This document shows positions 16,869 to 26,714 of a stretch of DNA of 64,000 bases, piece by piece. Position 1 is the first letter of the stretch, and every line of letters starts with the position of its first letter. The notes under the pieces are model-generated. The model saw only the letters and a list, made by a program, of their open reading frames with translations, did not search any database and had not been told where the DNA came from. This stretch comes from JAPLHP01 sp963720375 (lineage in GTDB: Bacteria > Chloroflexota > Dehalococcoidia > UBA2247 > RBG-13-53-26), in assembly GCA_963720375.1 (NCBI GenBank), contig CAVRFM010000020.1, positions 40,403 through 104,402 on the forward strand. The letters run 5' to 3'. A program made the translations under genes and the position numbers.

Positions 16869-19148
16869 TCAACTGCCGCTCAATACTCCAAGTATTATTT
16901 GGGCCGCTTTCTTATCTAAAGGCTGGTTGTTATTTCCACATTTGGGCGATTGGACGCAACTGGGACATCCCTCATCACAGGGGCAGTCTATGATGACCTT
17001 CAGGGTCTCGCGCCATAAATTGTCAATCAGACCGAATCCCTTTTCTGCGATTCCTATTCCGCCAGGATGGGCATCATAAATGAATATCTGGGCTTTGCCG
17101 GTATCTGGATGGGCAGGCGTGGAAATTCCGCCAAGGTCATTGCGGTCACACAGGGCAAATAGCGGCAGTATGGCGATGGAAGCATGTTCTGCAGCATGCA
17201 GGCCACCAGCAAAGTCGAGATGAGCTTCGGCTATTTGTGTTATTGAGCTTTCAGGTATGTCGAACCACAGAGCCACGGTGTCAAAGCAATGGGAAGGCAA
17301 GTCGAGAGGTTCCTCGCCCAAGACTGCCTCTGTAAATTGCGCCTTTTTCTTAAAGCCGATTACAGTGCTGGTTACTTCGACTTCTCCGAGGTAGCACTTG
17401 ACTCCCTGTGTTTGTTTCTCCTTTATTACCCTCAATACCCGTAGATCGGAGAGCTCTTTGGCTTGAGTATAGTAGGGAACATCGGTGGGGACTACATAGG
17501 CAACGTGTGCTGTTAAATCAAGCTCCAGGACTAGATAGGATTCGCCGTAGTGCAGATAGATAGCCCCTGGGTGGATTTGAGACAGAGCCATGCCGGCACT
17601 GATTGTCTCCAGTTGTCTATTACCCTGTGAAGCATCGAGAATAGTATATTGAGTCGTGTAAGTGGAGCGTATGTTAACCCTCTCGGCGGGGTAGGTAACC
17701 GTTGGGGCTGGATACCATTTGCCTCTCCGGGCCTTAAGCATGCCATCGTCTTCCAATTTCCTTCTCGTTTCTGTAAGGTTCTCTCCCCAGAATTGCTTGT
17801 CGGCTTCGGTCAGGGGCATCTCCCAGGCTGCGCATAGAATGTGGGACTGCAATACATAGGGGTTATTTGGATCAATAAGGGCATTCTCAAAATTCTTACC
17901 GAAAAGGTACTTGGGGTGGTGCATGAAATACTGGTCAAGAGGGTTGTCCAGGCCGATGAGAAAGCTCAGAGATTCCCCGGTTCTCCTTCCGCTACGGCCG
18001 GCTTGCTGCCAGGTGCTGGCGATGCTACCAGGGTAGCCAGTAAGCACTGTGGCATCCAGGTTGCCGATATCTATCCCCAGCTCCAGCGCTGTGGTGGCGA
18101 CCACTCCGAGAAGCTGGCCTTGAAAGAGCTCTTGCTCTATTTGGCGTCGCTCTTCAGGGAGATAGCCGGCTCGATAAGGTTTAATCTGCTGTGCCAGGTT
18201 GGATCCGGCCAGGCGTTGTCTGGCATATCTATAGACGAGCTCGGTTAGCTTTCGGGTTCGAGTGAAGGTGATAGTCCGGATGCCCTGCTGTACCGACTCA
18301 GCCAGGAGGAAGGAGGCTTCGCTGTTAGCGCTTAGGCGGGATGCCTGGTCTTTGCCAACGACAGGAGGATTCCACAAAATAAAATCTTTTCTTCCGTGTG
18401 GAGACCCATCATTGTCTACTACCTCAAAAGGCAAGCCTATGAGTTTCTCGATGTGTTCCTTCGGATTGGCAATGGTTGCGGAGCAGCAGATAAACTGGGG
18501 TTTGGCATCATAGAGGTCAAGAAGTCGTTTCAACCTTCGTATCACATTGCTCACATGTGAGCCGAAGACACCACGGTAAATGTGGGCTTCATCAATCACT
18601 ACGTATCTCAATAGGCTAAGAAATCTTGACCATGATTGATGGTTAGGAAGGATACCCAAGTGAAGCATGTCTGGGTTGGTGAGAACAATCCGCGCCGCCT
18701 TCTTTGCCTGCGAGCGTTCCTCCGCAGGGGTATCACCATCAAAAATGGCCGATCTTACTGGTGTGGGCAGCAGCGAAACGAGTTCTGCCAAGCTACGAAG
18801 TTGATCCTGTGCCAGGGCTTTTGTGGGGAAAATATAAAGAGCCCGGCTACCCTTCTCGGTCAAAATTGTCTCCAGCACCGGCAGGTTATAGCACAGTGTC
18901 TTACCACTGGCAGCGGAAGTAACTACGATAACATTCTTCCCCAGATTTATCTTATTCACTGCTGTTGCTTGGTGAGCATAAAGCGGGTGCAATCCCGCTT
19001 TATGCAGTGCTGTCTCCAATGCCGGATGCAGAGGTTTATCTAATCTCTGGTAGGTTGCTTCTCGAGATGGCAGGTGTTCAATGTGGACGATCTGGTTTTG
19101 GTAGTTGGGCAGGTTCTTGATATGCTCGATAAAGGAGGTAACAGTCAT
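16869..19148 (-). CDS. MrfA-like superfamily 2 DEAH helicase with C-terminal zinc-binding domain
   Basis: A 759-residue ATP-dependent helicase resembling MrfA (YprA), a DNA repair helicase family. Walker A is TSAASGKTLCYN, the DEAH box is VIDEAHIYRG, and the second RecA domain ends with QQAGRSGRRTGES. The C-terminal DUF1998 domain carries a four-cysteine metal site in CPCDEGCPSCVQSPKCG. The gene stands between the decarboxylase and the DUF503 gene, all on the minus strand. Confidence 0.92.
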   Translation of the reverse strand: MTVTSFIEHIKNLPNYQNQIVHIEHLPSREATYQRLDKPLHPALETALHKAGLHPLYAHQATAVNKINLGKNVIVVTSAASGKTLCYNLPVLETILTEKGSRALYIFPTKALAQDQLRSLAELVSLLPTPVRSAIFDGDTPAEERSQAKKAARIVLTNPDMLHLGILPNHQSWSRFLSLLRYVVIDEAHIYRGVFGSHVSNVIRRLKRLLDLYDAKPQFICCSATIANPKEHIEKLIGLPFEVVDNDGSPHGRKDFILWNPPVVGKDQASRLSANSEASFLLAESVQQGIRTITFTRTRKLTELVYRYARQRLAGSNLAQQIKPYRAGYLPEERRQIEQELFQGQLLGVVATTALELGIDIGNLDATVLTGYPGSIASTWQQAGRSGRRTGESLSFLIGLDNPLDQYFMHHPKYLFGKNFENALIDPNNPYVLQSHILCAAWEMPLTEADKQFWGENLTETRRKLEDDGMLKARRGKWYPAPTVTYPAERVNIRSTYTTQYTILDASQGNRQLETISAGMALSQIHPGAIYLHYGESYLVLELDLTAHVAYVVPTDVPYYTQAKELSDLRVLRVIKEKQTQGVKCYLGEVEVTSTVIGFKKKAQFTEAVLGEEPLDLPSHCFDTVALWFDIPESSITQIAEAHLDFAGGLHAAEHASIAILPLFALCDRNDLGGISTPAHPDTGKAQIFIYDAHPGGIGIAEKGFGLIDNLWRETLKVIIDCPCDEGCPSCVQSPKCGNNNQPLDKKAAQIILGVLSGS

Positions 19149-19190
19149 CTTTGATGTTGAGGTCTGGTTGGAGTCTTCCGGCAGTTTCGG

Positions 19191-19484
19191 TCAGGGGAAG
19201 GGAATAATCTCAATCTCGTAATCCAGTATCTCTATGTCGAGCCTGCTCTGGCTGATAAAATCAACTACCTTTGAAAGCACTTTGTTGTTCTGCTGGGCAT
19301 CGTTGCTAACGCATGCTATTCCCAGTGTAGCTAGTTGCCATGTGTCTTGGTCGTCAACCTCGGCTATGGCCACATTATAGCTGTTTCTCACGCGACTGAT
19401 GACAGACTTCAATACCTTTCGCTTGTCTTTGAGAGACTGGTTCTCAGGCAAGCGAATTTTTATCCTGCACACACCCAAGTTCAT
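19191..19484 (-). CDS. DUF503 (YlxP-like) family protein
   Basis: A protein of about 97 residues whose N-terminus MNLGVCRIKIRLPENQSLKD, followed by KRKVLKSVISRVRNSYNVA, is typical of DUF503. YlxP relatives are small ferredoxin-fold proteins often found with ribosome assembly genes, and their role is poorly defined. ATG 19484 is preferred, with AGGA ten bases upstream; a longer version reaching 19586 has no family match. It is divergent from ftsH. Confidence 0.85.
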   Translation of the reverse strand: MNLGVCRIKIRLPENQSLKDKRKVLKSVISRVRNSYNVAIAEVDDQDTWQLATLGIACVSNDAQQNNKVLSKVVDFISQSRLDIEILDYEIEIIPFP

Positions 19485-19590
19485 GTAGAAGAATTCCTGA
19501 CGCCGAAGCAATTGTACAATAGCCGAATCGGGGAGTGCAATTGTATCCGGCCGGTTTCTTTGGAGTTGCATCTGCTTTGATGCCATTTTG

Positions 19591-19599
19591 TGTTATAAT
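19591..19599 (+). promoter_or_regulatory. Extended -10 promoter of ftsH
   Basis: TGTTATAAT is a perfect extended -10 element (TG-n-TATAAT). The best -35 candidate, TTGCAT at 19566-19571, is 22 bases away, so recognition would rely on the extended -10. A start near 19606 gives a leader of about 22 bases before ATG 19628. Confidence 0.6.
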
Positions 19600-19627
19600 T
19601 GCTTATGCCGGGCAACCAGAGTATCAG

Positions 19628-21466
19628 ATGAAAATCGGACGACAACAAGCTCTTGCTTACCTGCTCATTATGGCGATCATAGTGGTGCTGGTGATCGCTT
19701 TCTTCCCCAGGGGCGCGAAGGTACCAACGGGCAGCTTTGACCAGGCAGTTGCACTGGTTAAGAATACTGAAGCCAGTGGAGGCAACGCAACCATTGTACA
19801 GAATGGTAATTCCATTACAGTCGTTGTCGATAACCAGGACAAGTTCAAGGCAGTTTTTATTGGAAGCACTCTTGAACTGCGACAGTATCTTGTGGACGCA
19901 GGAGTAGATCTGAGTGCTGTGAACTTGCAACCTGAGCAGAATTCCGGCTTTGACTGGGGTGGATTGCTCATCACACTTATACCGGTGTTTCTGCTTGTTG
20001 GCTTGTTTTGGTATCTGCTGCGGGGTGCTCGAGGTGCTAATAGCCAGGCCTTCAACTTTAGCCGCAGCCGTGCCCGACTGTTTAGTGCCGCGAAACCCAC
20101 GGTTACCTTTGCTGATGTGGCTGGGGTGGACGAGGCTAAACAAGAGTTGCAGGAGATAGTAGAATTCCTTAAGTCCCCGGAGAAGTTTGTTGCCTTGGGA
20201 GCGCGCATACCTCGGGGGGTACTGTTGATAGGCCCCCCCGGCACGGGTAAGACTTTGCTGGCACGGGCCATTGCTGGGGAGGCGGGGGTACCCTTCTTCT
20301 CGATTAGCGGCAGTGAATTTGTGGAAATGTTTGTTGGTGTCGGTGCTTCCAGGGTTAGAGACCTTTTCGATCAGGCTAAGAGAAATGCTCCCTGTATCGT
20401 TTTTGTTGATGAAATCGATGCTGTGGGTCGTCAGCGTGGGGCTGGGCTGGGGGGCGGACACGATGAAAGAGAGCAAACCCTCAATCAAATTCTTGTCGAG
20501 ATGGATGGCTTTGATACGTCTACCAACATCATTGTACTCGCTGCTACTAACCGGCCCGATATACTGGACCCTGCTCTGCTTCGCCCCGGCCGCTTTGACC
20601 GACAGGTAATCCTGGATCGCCCTGACATTAATGGCAGGAAAGGGATACTGCAGGTTCATGTCAAAGGCAAGCCAGTAGAAGATTCGATGAGCCTGGATAC
20701 GATCGCCAAACAGACAGCGGGCTTCAGCGGTGCCGACCTGGCTAATCTGGTTAACGAAGCTGCCATTCTGGCAGCCAGACGTGGCAAGAAGGTTATTAGC
20801 CTGGTCGAATTTGAGGAGTCTATTGATCGTGTCATTGCGGGACCTGAGAGGAAGAGTCGGATAATAAGTCCAAAAGAGAAGGAGATGACCGCATGTCATG
20901 AGGCAGGACATGCCTTGGTGGCGAAGAAGCTTCCTAATGCCGATCCGGTACACAAGATTTCCATTGTTGCCCGTGGCATGATGGGTGGTTATACTAGGCT
21001 CTTGCCTACCGAGGATCGTTATATACTGACGCGGTCCCAGCTTATGGACCAGTTGTCTGTGTTACTCGCTGGTCATGTTGCTGAGGAGATAGTGTTCAAT
21101 GAGAAGACCACTGGGCCCCACGACGATATTGAGAGGGTCACTAAGATCGCCCGTGCGATGGTGACTGAATATGGCATGAGCGATAACCTGGAGTTGCGTA
21201 CCTTCGGGCATAAGGAGGAATTGGTCTTCCTCGGCAAAGAGATTTCAGAGCAGAGGAACTATAGTGAGAGAGTATCCCTGGAGATTGACAGGGAAGTTCG
21301 TGCCGTCATCCAAAAGGCTTATGATGTGACCAAGAACATTCTGACAGAGAACAAAGCGAAGTTGCAGCAGATAGCTCAGAGGTTGATTACTGAAGAGACT
21401 ATCGAGGGTGAAACCCTGGAGAAGCTGTTCAACGAACCTGTCCCCGCGGCTTCTGCACAGGCGTAG
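19628..21466 (+). CDS. ftsH: ATP-dependent zinc metalloprotease FtsH
   Basis: A membrane-anchored AAA+ protease of about 612 residues that degrades damaged membrane and regulatory proteins. An N-terminal transmembrane helix (ALAYLLIMAIIVVLVIAFF) and a second near residue 115 flank an extracytoplasmic segment. The AAA domain has Walker A GPPGTGKTLLA near 202, Walker B CIVFVDEIDAVG and the second region of homology. The zinc protease site is HEAGH near 424. ATG 19628 fits the usual N-terminus; an in-frame extension to 19535 crosses the promoter. moaE follows 15 bases later. Confidence 0.97.
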   Translation: MKIGRQQALAYLLIMAIIVVLVIAFFPRGAKVPTGSFDQAVALVKNTEASGGNATIVQNGNSITVVVDNQDKFKAVFIGSTLELRQYLVDAGVDLSAVNLQPEQNSGFDWGGLLITLIPVFLLVGLFWYLLRGARGANSQAFNFSRSRARLFSAAKPTVTFADVAGVDEAKQELQEIVEFLKSPEKFVALGARIPRGVLLIGPPGTGKTLLARAIAGEAGVPFFSISGSEFVEMFVGVGASRVRDLFDQAKRNAPCIVFVDEIDAVGRQRGAGLGGGHDEREQTLNQILVEMDGFDTSTNIIVLAATNRPDILDPALLRPGRFDRQVILDRPDINGRKGILQVHVKGKPVEDSMSLDTIAKQTAGFSGADLANLVNEAAILAARRGKKVISLVEFEESIDRVIAGPERKSRIISPKEKEMTACHEAGHALVAKKLPNADPVHKISIVARGMMGGYTRLLPTEDRYILTRSQLMDQLSVLLAGHVAEEIVFNEKTTGPHDDIERVTKIARAMVTEYGMSDNLELRTFGHKEELVFLGKEISEQRNYSERVSLEIDREVRAVIQKAYDVTKNILTENKAKLQQIAQRLITEETIEGETLEKLFNEPVPAASAQA

Positions 21467-21481
21467 CTGGAGCGAAGCCTG

Positions 21482-21874
21482 TTGATCGAGATAACTCAGG
21501 ATCCCATCCTTCCCGAAGCGGCCATAAATTGCGTCCGTAATAATGCCTATGGTGCAGTAATTGCTTACGTGGGCACAGTGCGAGACATGTCTCATGGCAA
21601 AAAGGTTCTCTTCTTGGAACACCAGGACTCCTTGAAGGAACTAGCACGAAAGGAATTGGAGCGGATAGCTGGGGAGATCCAGGTTAAGTGGAGCCTGGAT
21701 GATGTAGTCATATTTCATAGGATTGGCAAGTTGAGGGTTGGGGAGATTCTGCTGGTTGTTGCCATAGGTGCCCCTCATCGGCAAGAGGCTTTTGAGGCTT
21801 GCCAGTATGCTGTTGATCAGTTTAAGCAGGTGGCATCAAGGTGGACGACCGAGGTTACAGCAGAAGATGAATAG
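21482..21874 (+). CDS. moaE: MoaE-like molybdopterin synthase catalytic subunit
   Basis: MoaE inserts sulfur into precursor Z to make molybdopterin, the cofactor needed by the formate dehydrogenase at the start of the window. The 130-residue protein has AYVGTVRD, LEHQDS, IFHRIGKL and APHRQEAFEACQ, all typical. The first catalytic lysine seems kept in DQFKQ, but the usual W-K-x-E near the end reads WTTE, so the second active-site lysine is missing, and the tail is short. The start is TTG with GGAG nine bases upstream. No moaD is adjacent. Confidence 0.85.
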   Translation: MIEITQDPILPEAAINCVRNNAYGAVIAYVGTVRDMSHGKKVLFLEHQDSLKELARKELERIAGEIQVKWSLDDVVIFHRIGKLRVGEILLVVAIGAPHRQEAFEACQYAVDQFKQVASRWTTEVTAEDE

Positions 21875-21895
21875 GTCAGCAGCCCCTCGCTTTAA

Positions 21896-22849
21896 TCAAC
21901 TCTTGCGTTCCGTTACATAGCCTGCCAGGTCGGTCAGAGAGTTATAGACAGTATTTCGAGGCAATCGCTCCAGGGCGGAGCATGCCCGAGAGGTGAAATC
22001 CTGGGCGATTCTGTAGCCTTCATCAAGGACAGAGGAGTTATAGACCATCTCCATAAGTTGCTTTGTGCCCCTCCTACTATCTTTCTCAAATGCCTCCCTT
22101 ACCTCATCGCTTTCAGGACGCTCAAAGAGAAGTATCACAGGTAGGGTGAAAATACCTTTGGATAGGTCGCTGGCTACGGGCTTTCCTAATGTTTCCTTCT
22201 GCCCCACAAAATCGAGAATGTCGTCTACGATCTGAAAACTCATTCCGAGATTGTAGCCGTAGCTCTTGAGAGATTGCACTACCTCCTCAGGGGCTTTGCT
22301 CAGCACTGCACCTGATTCAGTAGCAGCGGCGAAGAGGGAAGCTGTCTTATCGCCAATTGTCTGGAAATAACGCTCTCTGCTTTTGTTGAAGATGCTGATG
22401 GACTCTTCAATCTCGCCCGTGCATATGGTCATCAGGGTCTGCGCAAAGAGTTTTATCACTCGGATATTCCTTGTTTCTGCTACCATTCCGGCAGAGGTGG
22501 CAAATAGGTAGTCCCCCAAGAGGACTGCATTGGAATTGCCCCAGCGGTGTTTTATGCTTGCTTTACCGCGGCGAAGTTGGGAATCATCTATAGTATCGTC
22601 ATGGATTAGGGTGGCAGTGTGCAACAGTTCTACCCCTGTTGCCATAGGAAGCAGCAAATCGAGATTATACTTGTAGAATTTCCCTGTCAGTAAAGTCAGG
22701 GCTGGGCGAATTCGCTTACCTCCGTCCTTCAGGGCGTGCTTCAATTGGTCCACCATCTCCAGAGGGGCAGTTTTCGCTACTTCATCTAGTCTATCCTCTA
22801 CCTGAGCCATCTCCGGTTGAACAGGCTTGAAGATCGAACCTATACTCAA
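21896..22849 (-). CDS. All-trans polyprenyl diphosphate synthase
   Basis: A 317-residue trans-prenyltransferase that extends allylic diphosphates with isopentenyl diphosphate. GGKRIRP binds substrate, the first aspartate-rich motif is HDDTIDD, and the second is QIVDDILDF. Small residues before the first motif suggest a medium or long product, such as the side chain of a quinone or an undecaprenyl-type precursor; chain length cannot be fixed by eye. It is the last gene of the rsmI-metG group on the minus strand, 13 bases after metG. Confidence 0.92.
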   Translation of the reverse strand: MSIGSIFKPVQPEMAQVEDRLDEVAKTAPLEMVDQLKHALKDGGKRIRPALTLLTGKFYKYNLDLLLPMATGVELLHTATLIHDDTIDDSQLRRGKASIKHRWGNSNAVLLGDYLFATSAGMVAETRNIRVIKLFAQTLMTICTGEIEESISIFNKSRERYFQTIGDKTASLFAAATESGAVLSKAPEEVVQSLKSYGYNLGMSFQIVDDILDFVGQKETLGKPVASDLSKGIFTLPVILLFERPESDEVREAFEKDSRRGTKQLMEMVYNSSVLDEGYRIAQDFTSRACSALERLPRNTVYNSLTDLAGYVTERKS

Positions 22850-22862
22850 TGGTCTCCTTTCT

Positions 22863-24551
22863 CTATACCTGTGAGGCTATCTCTTGGTTGTTTGCAAGGC
22901 CCAATCTACTGTTTTCCTCAGCTATTATCTGCTCCTCCAGCTTGGTAAACAATGGTTCGGGGGTAGCCAGTTTCTGCCCTGGCGGTATGGTGTGGAACCC
23001 CCATTTTTCTTCTTTGAGCGTGCCTTTGAATCCCAGCATGTGGTGCAATTTCTGAGAACTGAAAGGTAAAAAGGGATAAAGGACGGTCTTCAGGCAGGAG
23101 ATGATCGAAATGGAAACAAAGAGAGCGGTGGCGCAAGCCTCTCTATCCTCCTTAACTGTTTTCCAGGGGGATTTCTCATCCAGGTATCGGTTAGTCTCTT
23201 GGGCCAGAGACATAGCTGCCTTTATCCCATCCCTGAAATGACATTGAGAAAGAGAAATATCCATAGAACTGACTGTGGACTCAGCCTTTTGGAGAAGTGC
23301 CTTACTTACACTGTCAAGTTCGCCTGGAGTAGGCACACAGCCATCGAAGTGGCGATACGTGAAGGTGAGGACGCGATGCACGAGGTTCCCATAAGTGGCC
23401 ACCAGTTCATCGTTGTTTCGGCGAACGAATTCCCGCCAGGAGAAATCAGCATCAGCCGTTTCGGGCATGTTGATTGACATGAGATAGCGCAATGGATCGG
23501 GATCATAGCGTTCCAGATAATCTGGTAGCCAGACTGCCCAATTGCGACTTGTAGAGAGTTTTTTACCTTCAATCGTCAGGAACTCGTTTGCAGGGACGTC
23601 ATAGGGAAGGTTGAGCCCCTCATATCCCATCAACATCGCCGGCCATATCATAGTATGAAAAGGGATATTATCCTTGCCAATAAAGTAGTAACTTTTGGCC
23701 TCCTGTTGCCAGAAAGCTGACCATCCATCTTCTTTCCCGTGAAGTTTGGCCCACTCCTTGCTCGCAGATAGATAACCGATTACGGCCTCGAACCAAACAT
23801 AGATTCGCTTCTTTTCAAAACCAGGCTGAGGTATGGTTATGCCCCATTCAATATCTCTGGTAATGGCCCTGTCCTTTAATCCCTCTTCAAGATAGCGGAG
23901 GGTGAAATGGAGCACATTCTGCCTCCAGTGGCTCTGCTGCTTCACCCAGTTGTACAACTCATCTCTGAAGGCGCTCAAACGGAGGAAGAAATGTTCCGAG
24001 TCTTTAGCTTGCGGTGTGCCACCGCACAGCCGACAATGAGGCTCTTTTAACTCAAGAGGGTTAAGCGGTTTACCGCACTTGTCACACTGGTCTCCCCTGG
24101 CCTCCTTGAAGCTGCAGAAGGGGCATTCACCCTCTACGTAGCGATCAGGGAGGTAACGCTGACAGCGGGGACAATAGGGTAAGAGCGTGCTACTCTTGTA
24201 GATATACCCCTTGTCAAGCAGCTTGAGAAAGAAATCATGGACAACCTGCTCATGGTTGGAAGTGCCGGTAGTTGTGAACAGGTCGAAGTCAATCCCCAAC
24301 TTTTTCCAGGAATCCAGAAATCCCTGGTGATATTTGGTGGCTATTTCTTGGGGAGTCTTGCCCTCTTGTTCGGCGCTGATGGTTATCGGGGTACCGTGCT
24401 GGTCGCTGCCGGAGACCATCAGCACCTCATTGCCTTTGGCGTGGTGGTAGCGGGCAAAGATGTCTGCCGGCAGGTAGGCACCGGCTACATGCCCCAGGTG
24501 CAATGGACCATTAGCATAAGGCCAGGCTACGCCGATAAAGATTCTCTGCAT
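22863..24551 (-). CDS. metG: Methionyl-tRNA synthetase
   Basis: A 562-residue class I aminoacyl-tRNA synthetase charging tRNA-Met. The HIGH signature is PLHLGH and the KMSKS loop is GKKLSTSR. The connective domain has four zinc knuckle pairs (CPRC, CPFC, CDKC, CRLC), the full two-zinc set. The C-terminal anticodon-binding helices are present, but no tRNA-binding EMAP-type extension is fused. Transcribed after rsmI. Confidence 0.97.
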   Translation of the reverse strand: MQRIFIGVAWPYANGPLHLGHVAGAYLPADIFARYHHAKGNEVLMVSGSDQHGTPITISAEQEGKTPQEIATKYHQGFLDSWKKLGIDFDLFTTTGTSNHEQVVHDFFLKLLDKGYIYKSSTLLPYCPRCQRYLPDRYVEGECPFCSFKEARGDQCDKCGKPLNPLELKEPHCRLCGGTPQAKDSEHFFLRLSAFRDELYNWVKQQSHWRQNVLHFTLRYLEEGLKDRAITRDIEWGITIPQPGFEKKRIYVWFEAVIGYLSASKEWAKLHGKEDGWSAFWQQEAKSYYFIGKDNIPFHTMIWPAMLMGYEGLNLPYDVPANEFLTIEGKKLSTSRNWAVWLPDYLERYDPDPLRYLMSINMPETADADFSWREFVRRNNDELVATYGNLVHRVLTFTYRHFDGCVPTPGELDSVSKALLQKAESTVSSMDISLSQCHFRDGIKAAMSLAQETNRYLDEKSPWKTVKEDREACATALFVSISIISCLKTVLYPFLPFSSQKLHHMLGFKGTLKEEKWGFHTIPPGQKLATPEPLFTKLEEQIIAEENSRLGLANNQEIASQV

Positions 24552-24578
24552 CAGGGTTTGACCGTTGCTGATATTCTA

Positions 24579-25409
24579 TCACAATCCGCTATTGCTCTTA
24601 AGCTTTAGCCAAGCTTGATAAAGCTCTCTCCTTGAAAGACCTGTAGTGAGTGATAATCGTTTTACAGCTTCCTTGGCGGTGATGCCTTGATTCTGCAATT
24701 GGCGGAGTTCCTGTTCTATATCTGAAGTTAGTACTGGCTTTTCTGCTTCCTTCTCTCCTTCAATAACCAGGGTAAATTCTCCTCTGGGTTGCTGAAAGTA
24801 ATCCGCTGCCTCGCTTATTGACCCTCGAAAGACTTCTTCGTGAATCTTGGTCAACTCTCGCACAATGGCTATCCTTCTGTTTCCCAGCACCTGAGCCATG
24901 TCGTCCAATGAGCTTAACAGACGATTGGGAGATTCAAAGGCTACTACGGTCCGATGCTCATGGGCAATGGATTGCAGTAGCCGGATTCTTTCTGCATTCT
25001 TTCTGGGGAGGAAGCCCAGGTAAGTGAATTGGTTAGCGGGCAATGCAGAAACCACAAGAGCAGTGACTACTGCTGAGGCACCGGGGATGGGTGTTATCTG
25101 GATACCTCGCTGGGCAGCGGCTGCAATGAGCTCATATCCGGGGTCACTCAAACCAGGCATCCCTGCCTCTGAAACGAGGGCTAAATCTTTAACTTGAAGG
25201 CAGTCTAGCAGATAGCTGAGCTTGGCTATTTTATTATGTTCGTGGTAGCTTGTTAAGCGAGTTTTGATTCCGTAGGCATTGAGTAGATGCCTCGTTTTTC
25301 GAGTATCCTCGGCAGCAATAAGTCCCACTTCCTTGAGTATACGGATAGCGCGAAGCGTGATGTCTTCCAGATTACCAATGGGGGTAGCTACAACGTAGAG
25401 CGTGGGCAT
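24579..25409 (-). CDS. rsmI: 16S rRNA 2'-O-ribose methyltransferase RsmI
   Basis: A 276-residue SAM-dependent tetrapyrrole-methylase-fold enzyme that methylates the 2'-O of C1402 in 16S rRNA. The N-terminus VVATPIGNLEDIT and the segment AAEDTRKTRHLL, followed by SEAGMPGLSDPG, are diagnostic. The C-terminus has the small helix-turn-helix-like domain seen in longer RsmI. It leads the minus-strand group with metG and is divergent from guaB3. Confidence 0.97.
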   Translation of the reverse strand: MPTLYVVATPIGNLEDITLRAIRILKEVGLIAAEDTRKTRHLLNAYGIKTRLTSYHEHNKIAKLSYLLDCLQVKDLALVSEAGMPGLSDPGYELIAAAAQRGIQITPIPGASAVVTALVVSALPANQFTYLGFLPRKNAERIRLLQSIAHEHRTVVAFESPNRLLSSLDDMAQVLGNRRIAIVRELTKIHEEVFRGSISEAADYFQQPRGEFTLVIEGEKEAEKPVLTSDIEQELRQLQNQGITAKEAVKRLSLTTGLSRRELYQAWLKLKSNSGL

Positions 25410-25499
25410 ATCTCTCTATTCCTCGCAAGGATTCAGTATAGTGGTTTCTTATTGAGAAGTCTCTTCCTGAATGTTTGGAATGTCTTATGTTCATATGAA

Positions 25500-25528
25500 T
25501 TGACTTTCAAAATCGCCTTTGATATAGT
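25500..25528 (+). promoter_or_regulatory. Sigma-70 type promoter for the guaB3-argF-der operon
   Basis: TTGACT at 25500-25505 and TATAGT at 25523-25528 are separated by the ideal 17 bases. The predicted start near 25535 gives a leader of about 30 bases before the guaB3 ATG. Confidence 0.75.
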
Positions 25529-25565
25529 TTGGGGCAAATTCCCATTGGCTTAAGGATAGGTAAAG

Positions 25566-26714
25566 ATGTCTTTTCGTATATATAAGGAGATGAGGCGCTG
25601 TTATGGCTTTGAGGAAGTGGCCATAGTACCTGGTGACGTGACGGTCAATCCTGAACAAACGTGTGTCGATTTCCCGTTAGGCGGCCTGAACCTCCCTATT
25701 CCCATAGTGGCGGCAGCTATGGATGCTGTTGTCGACCCGGCTTTTGCTGTGTTGTTCAGCAAGCTTGGCGGTCTAGCAGTGCTTAACCTCGAGGGAGTGC
25801 AGGCCCGTTACGATAACCCAGAGGATGTTCTGGCGGAAATTGTTCAAGCCTCTGCCAGTCAAGTTGCTCCTCTCTTGCAGAAGGTCTACTCGCAGCCAAT
25901 AAAGGATAAACTCATTGGTGAGCGTATCAGATCAATTAAGCAAAAGGGAGGAGTCTGTGCTGCTTCAATTACTCCGGCAAATGCCAAGAGATTTGCCTCC
26001 CTTGTTGCTGAATCAGGTGCGGATGTACTGGTAGTTCAATCCACTGTTACTACTGCGCGACATATATCCAAGAGTCTCCGTGGACTGGCGTTTTCAGAGT
26101 TGTGCCAGTCAACACCCATTCCGGTTGTGGTGGGGAATTGTGTGAGCTACAGTGCTGCTCTAGAATTGATGAGAACAGGCATTTCCGGTCTTCTTGCTGG
26201 TGTTGGTCCAGGGGCGACCTGTACCACGAGACAAGTTCTGGGAATAGGGGTACCTCAGGTGACTGCTACCATGGATTGTGCTGCCGCTCGAGACGAGTAT
26301 TTCCAGGAAAGCGGGAGGTATGTCCCTGTAATCACCGATGGCGGCATCCATGCTGGAAGCGACCTGTGCAAGGCCTTCGTGGCAGGTGCTGATGCTGTGA
26401 TGCTAGGTGCCATTCTGGCTCAGGCTGAGGAGTCACCAGGACGAGGATATCATTGGGGTATGTCCAGCCCTCACCCAGCACTGCCTCGAGGTAGACGGAT
26501 CAAAGTGGAGACACATGCCCCATTGGAGCAGATCCTTTTTGGTCCCACCACCGTTAGTGATGGAACCCAAAACCTGGTTGGTGCATTGCGCACTGCCATG
26601 GGCGTTTGTGGCGCTGCCACTATCGCTCAGATGCACCAGGTTGAAATGGTGATTGCACCAGCAATAAGGACGGAAGGTAAATCTTGGCAATTTCAACAAG
26701 CCTGCTCTCAGTAG
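25566..26714 (+). CDS. guaB3: GuaB3-type IMP dehydrogenase/GMP reductase family protein
   Basis: A 382-residue TIM-barrel protein of the IMPDH/GMPR family without CBS domains, matching GuaB3-type length. The catalytic cysteine loop is GVGPGATCTTR, and the phosphate-binding region VITDGGIHAGSDLCKA is present. GuaB3 members long lacked a role; I recall evidence for GMP reductase activity in cyanobacteria, so conversion of GMP to IMP is the best guess. AAGGA precedes the ATG. argF overlaps its end by 31 bases. Confidence 0.87.
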   Translation: MSFRIYKEMRRCYGFEEVAIVPGDVTVNPEQTCVDFPLGGLNLPIPIVAAAMDAVVDPAFAVLFSKLGGLAVLNLEGVQARYDNPEDVLAEIVQASASQVAPLLQKVYSQPIKDKLIGERIRSIKQKGGVCAASITPANAKRFASLVAESGADVLVVQSTVTTARHISKSLRGLAFSELCQSTPIPVVVGNCVSYSAALELMRTGISGLLAGVGPGATCTTRQVLGIGVPQVTATMDCAAARDEYFQESGRYVPVITDGGIHAGSDLCKAFVAGADAVMLGAILAQAEESPGRGYHWGMSSPHPALPRGRRIKVETHAPLEQILFGPTTVSDGTQNLVGALRTAMGVCGAATIAQMHQVEMVIAPAIRTEGKSWQFQQACSQ

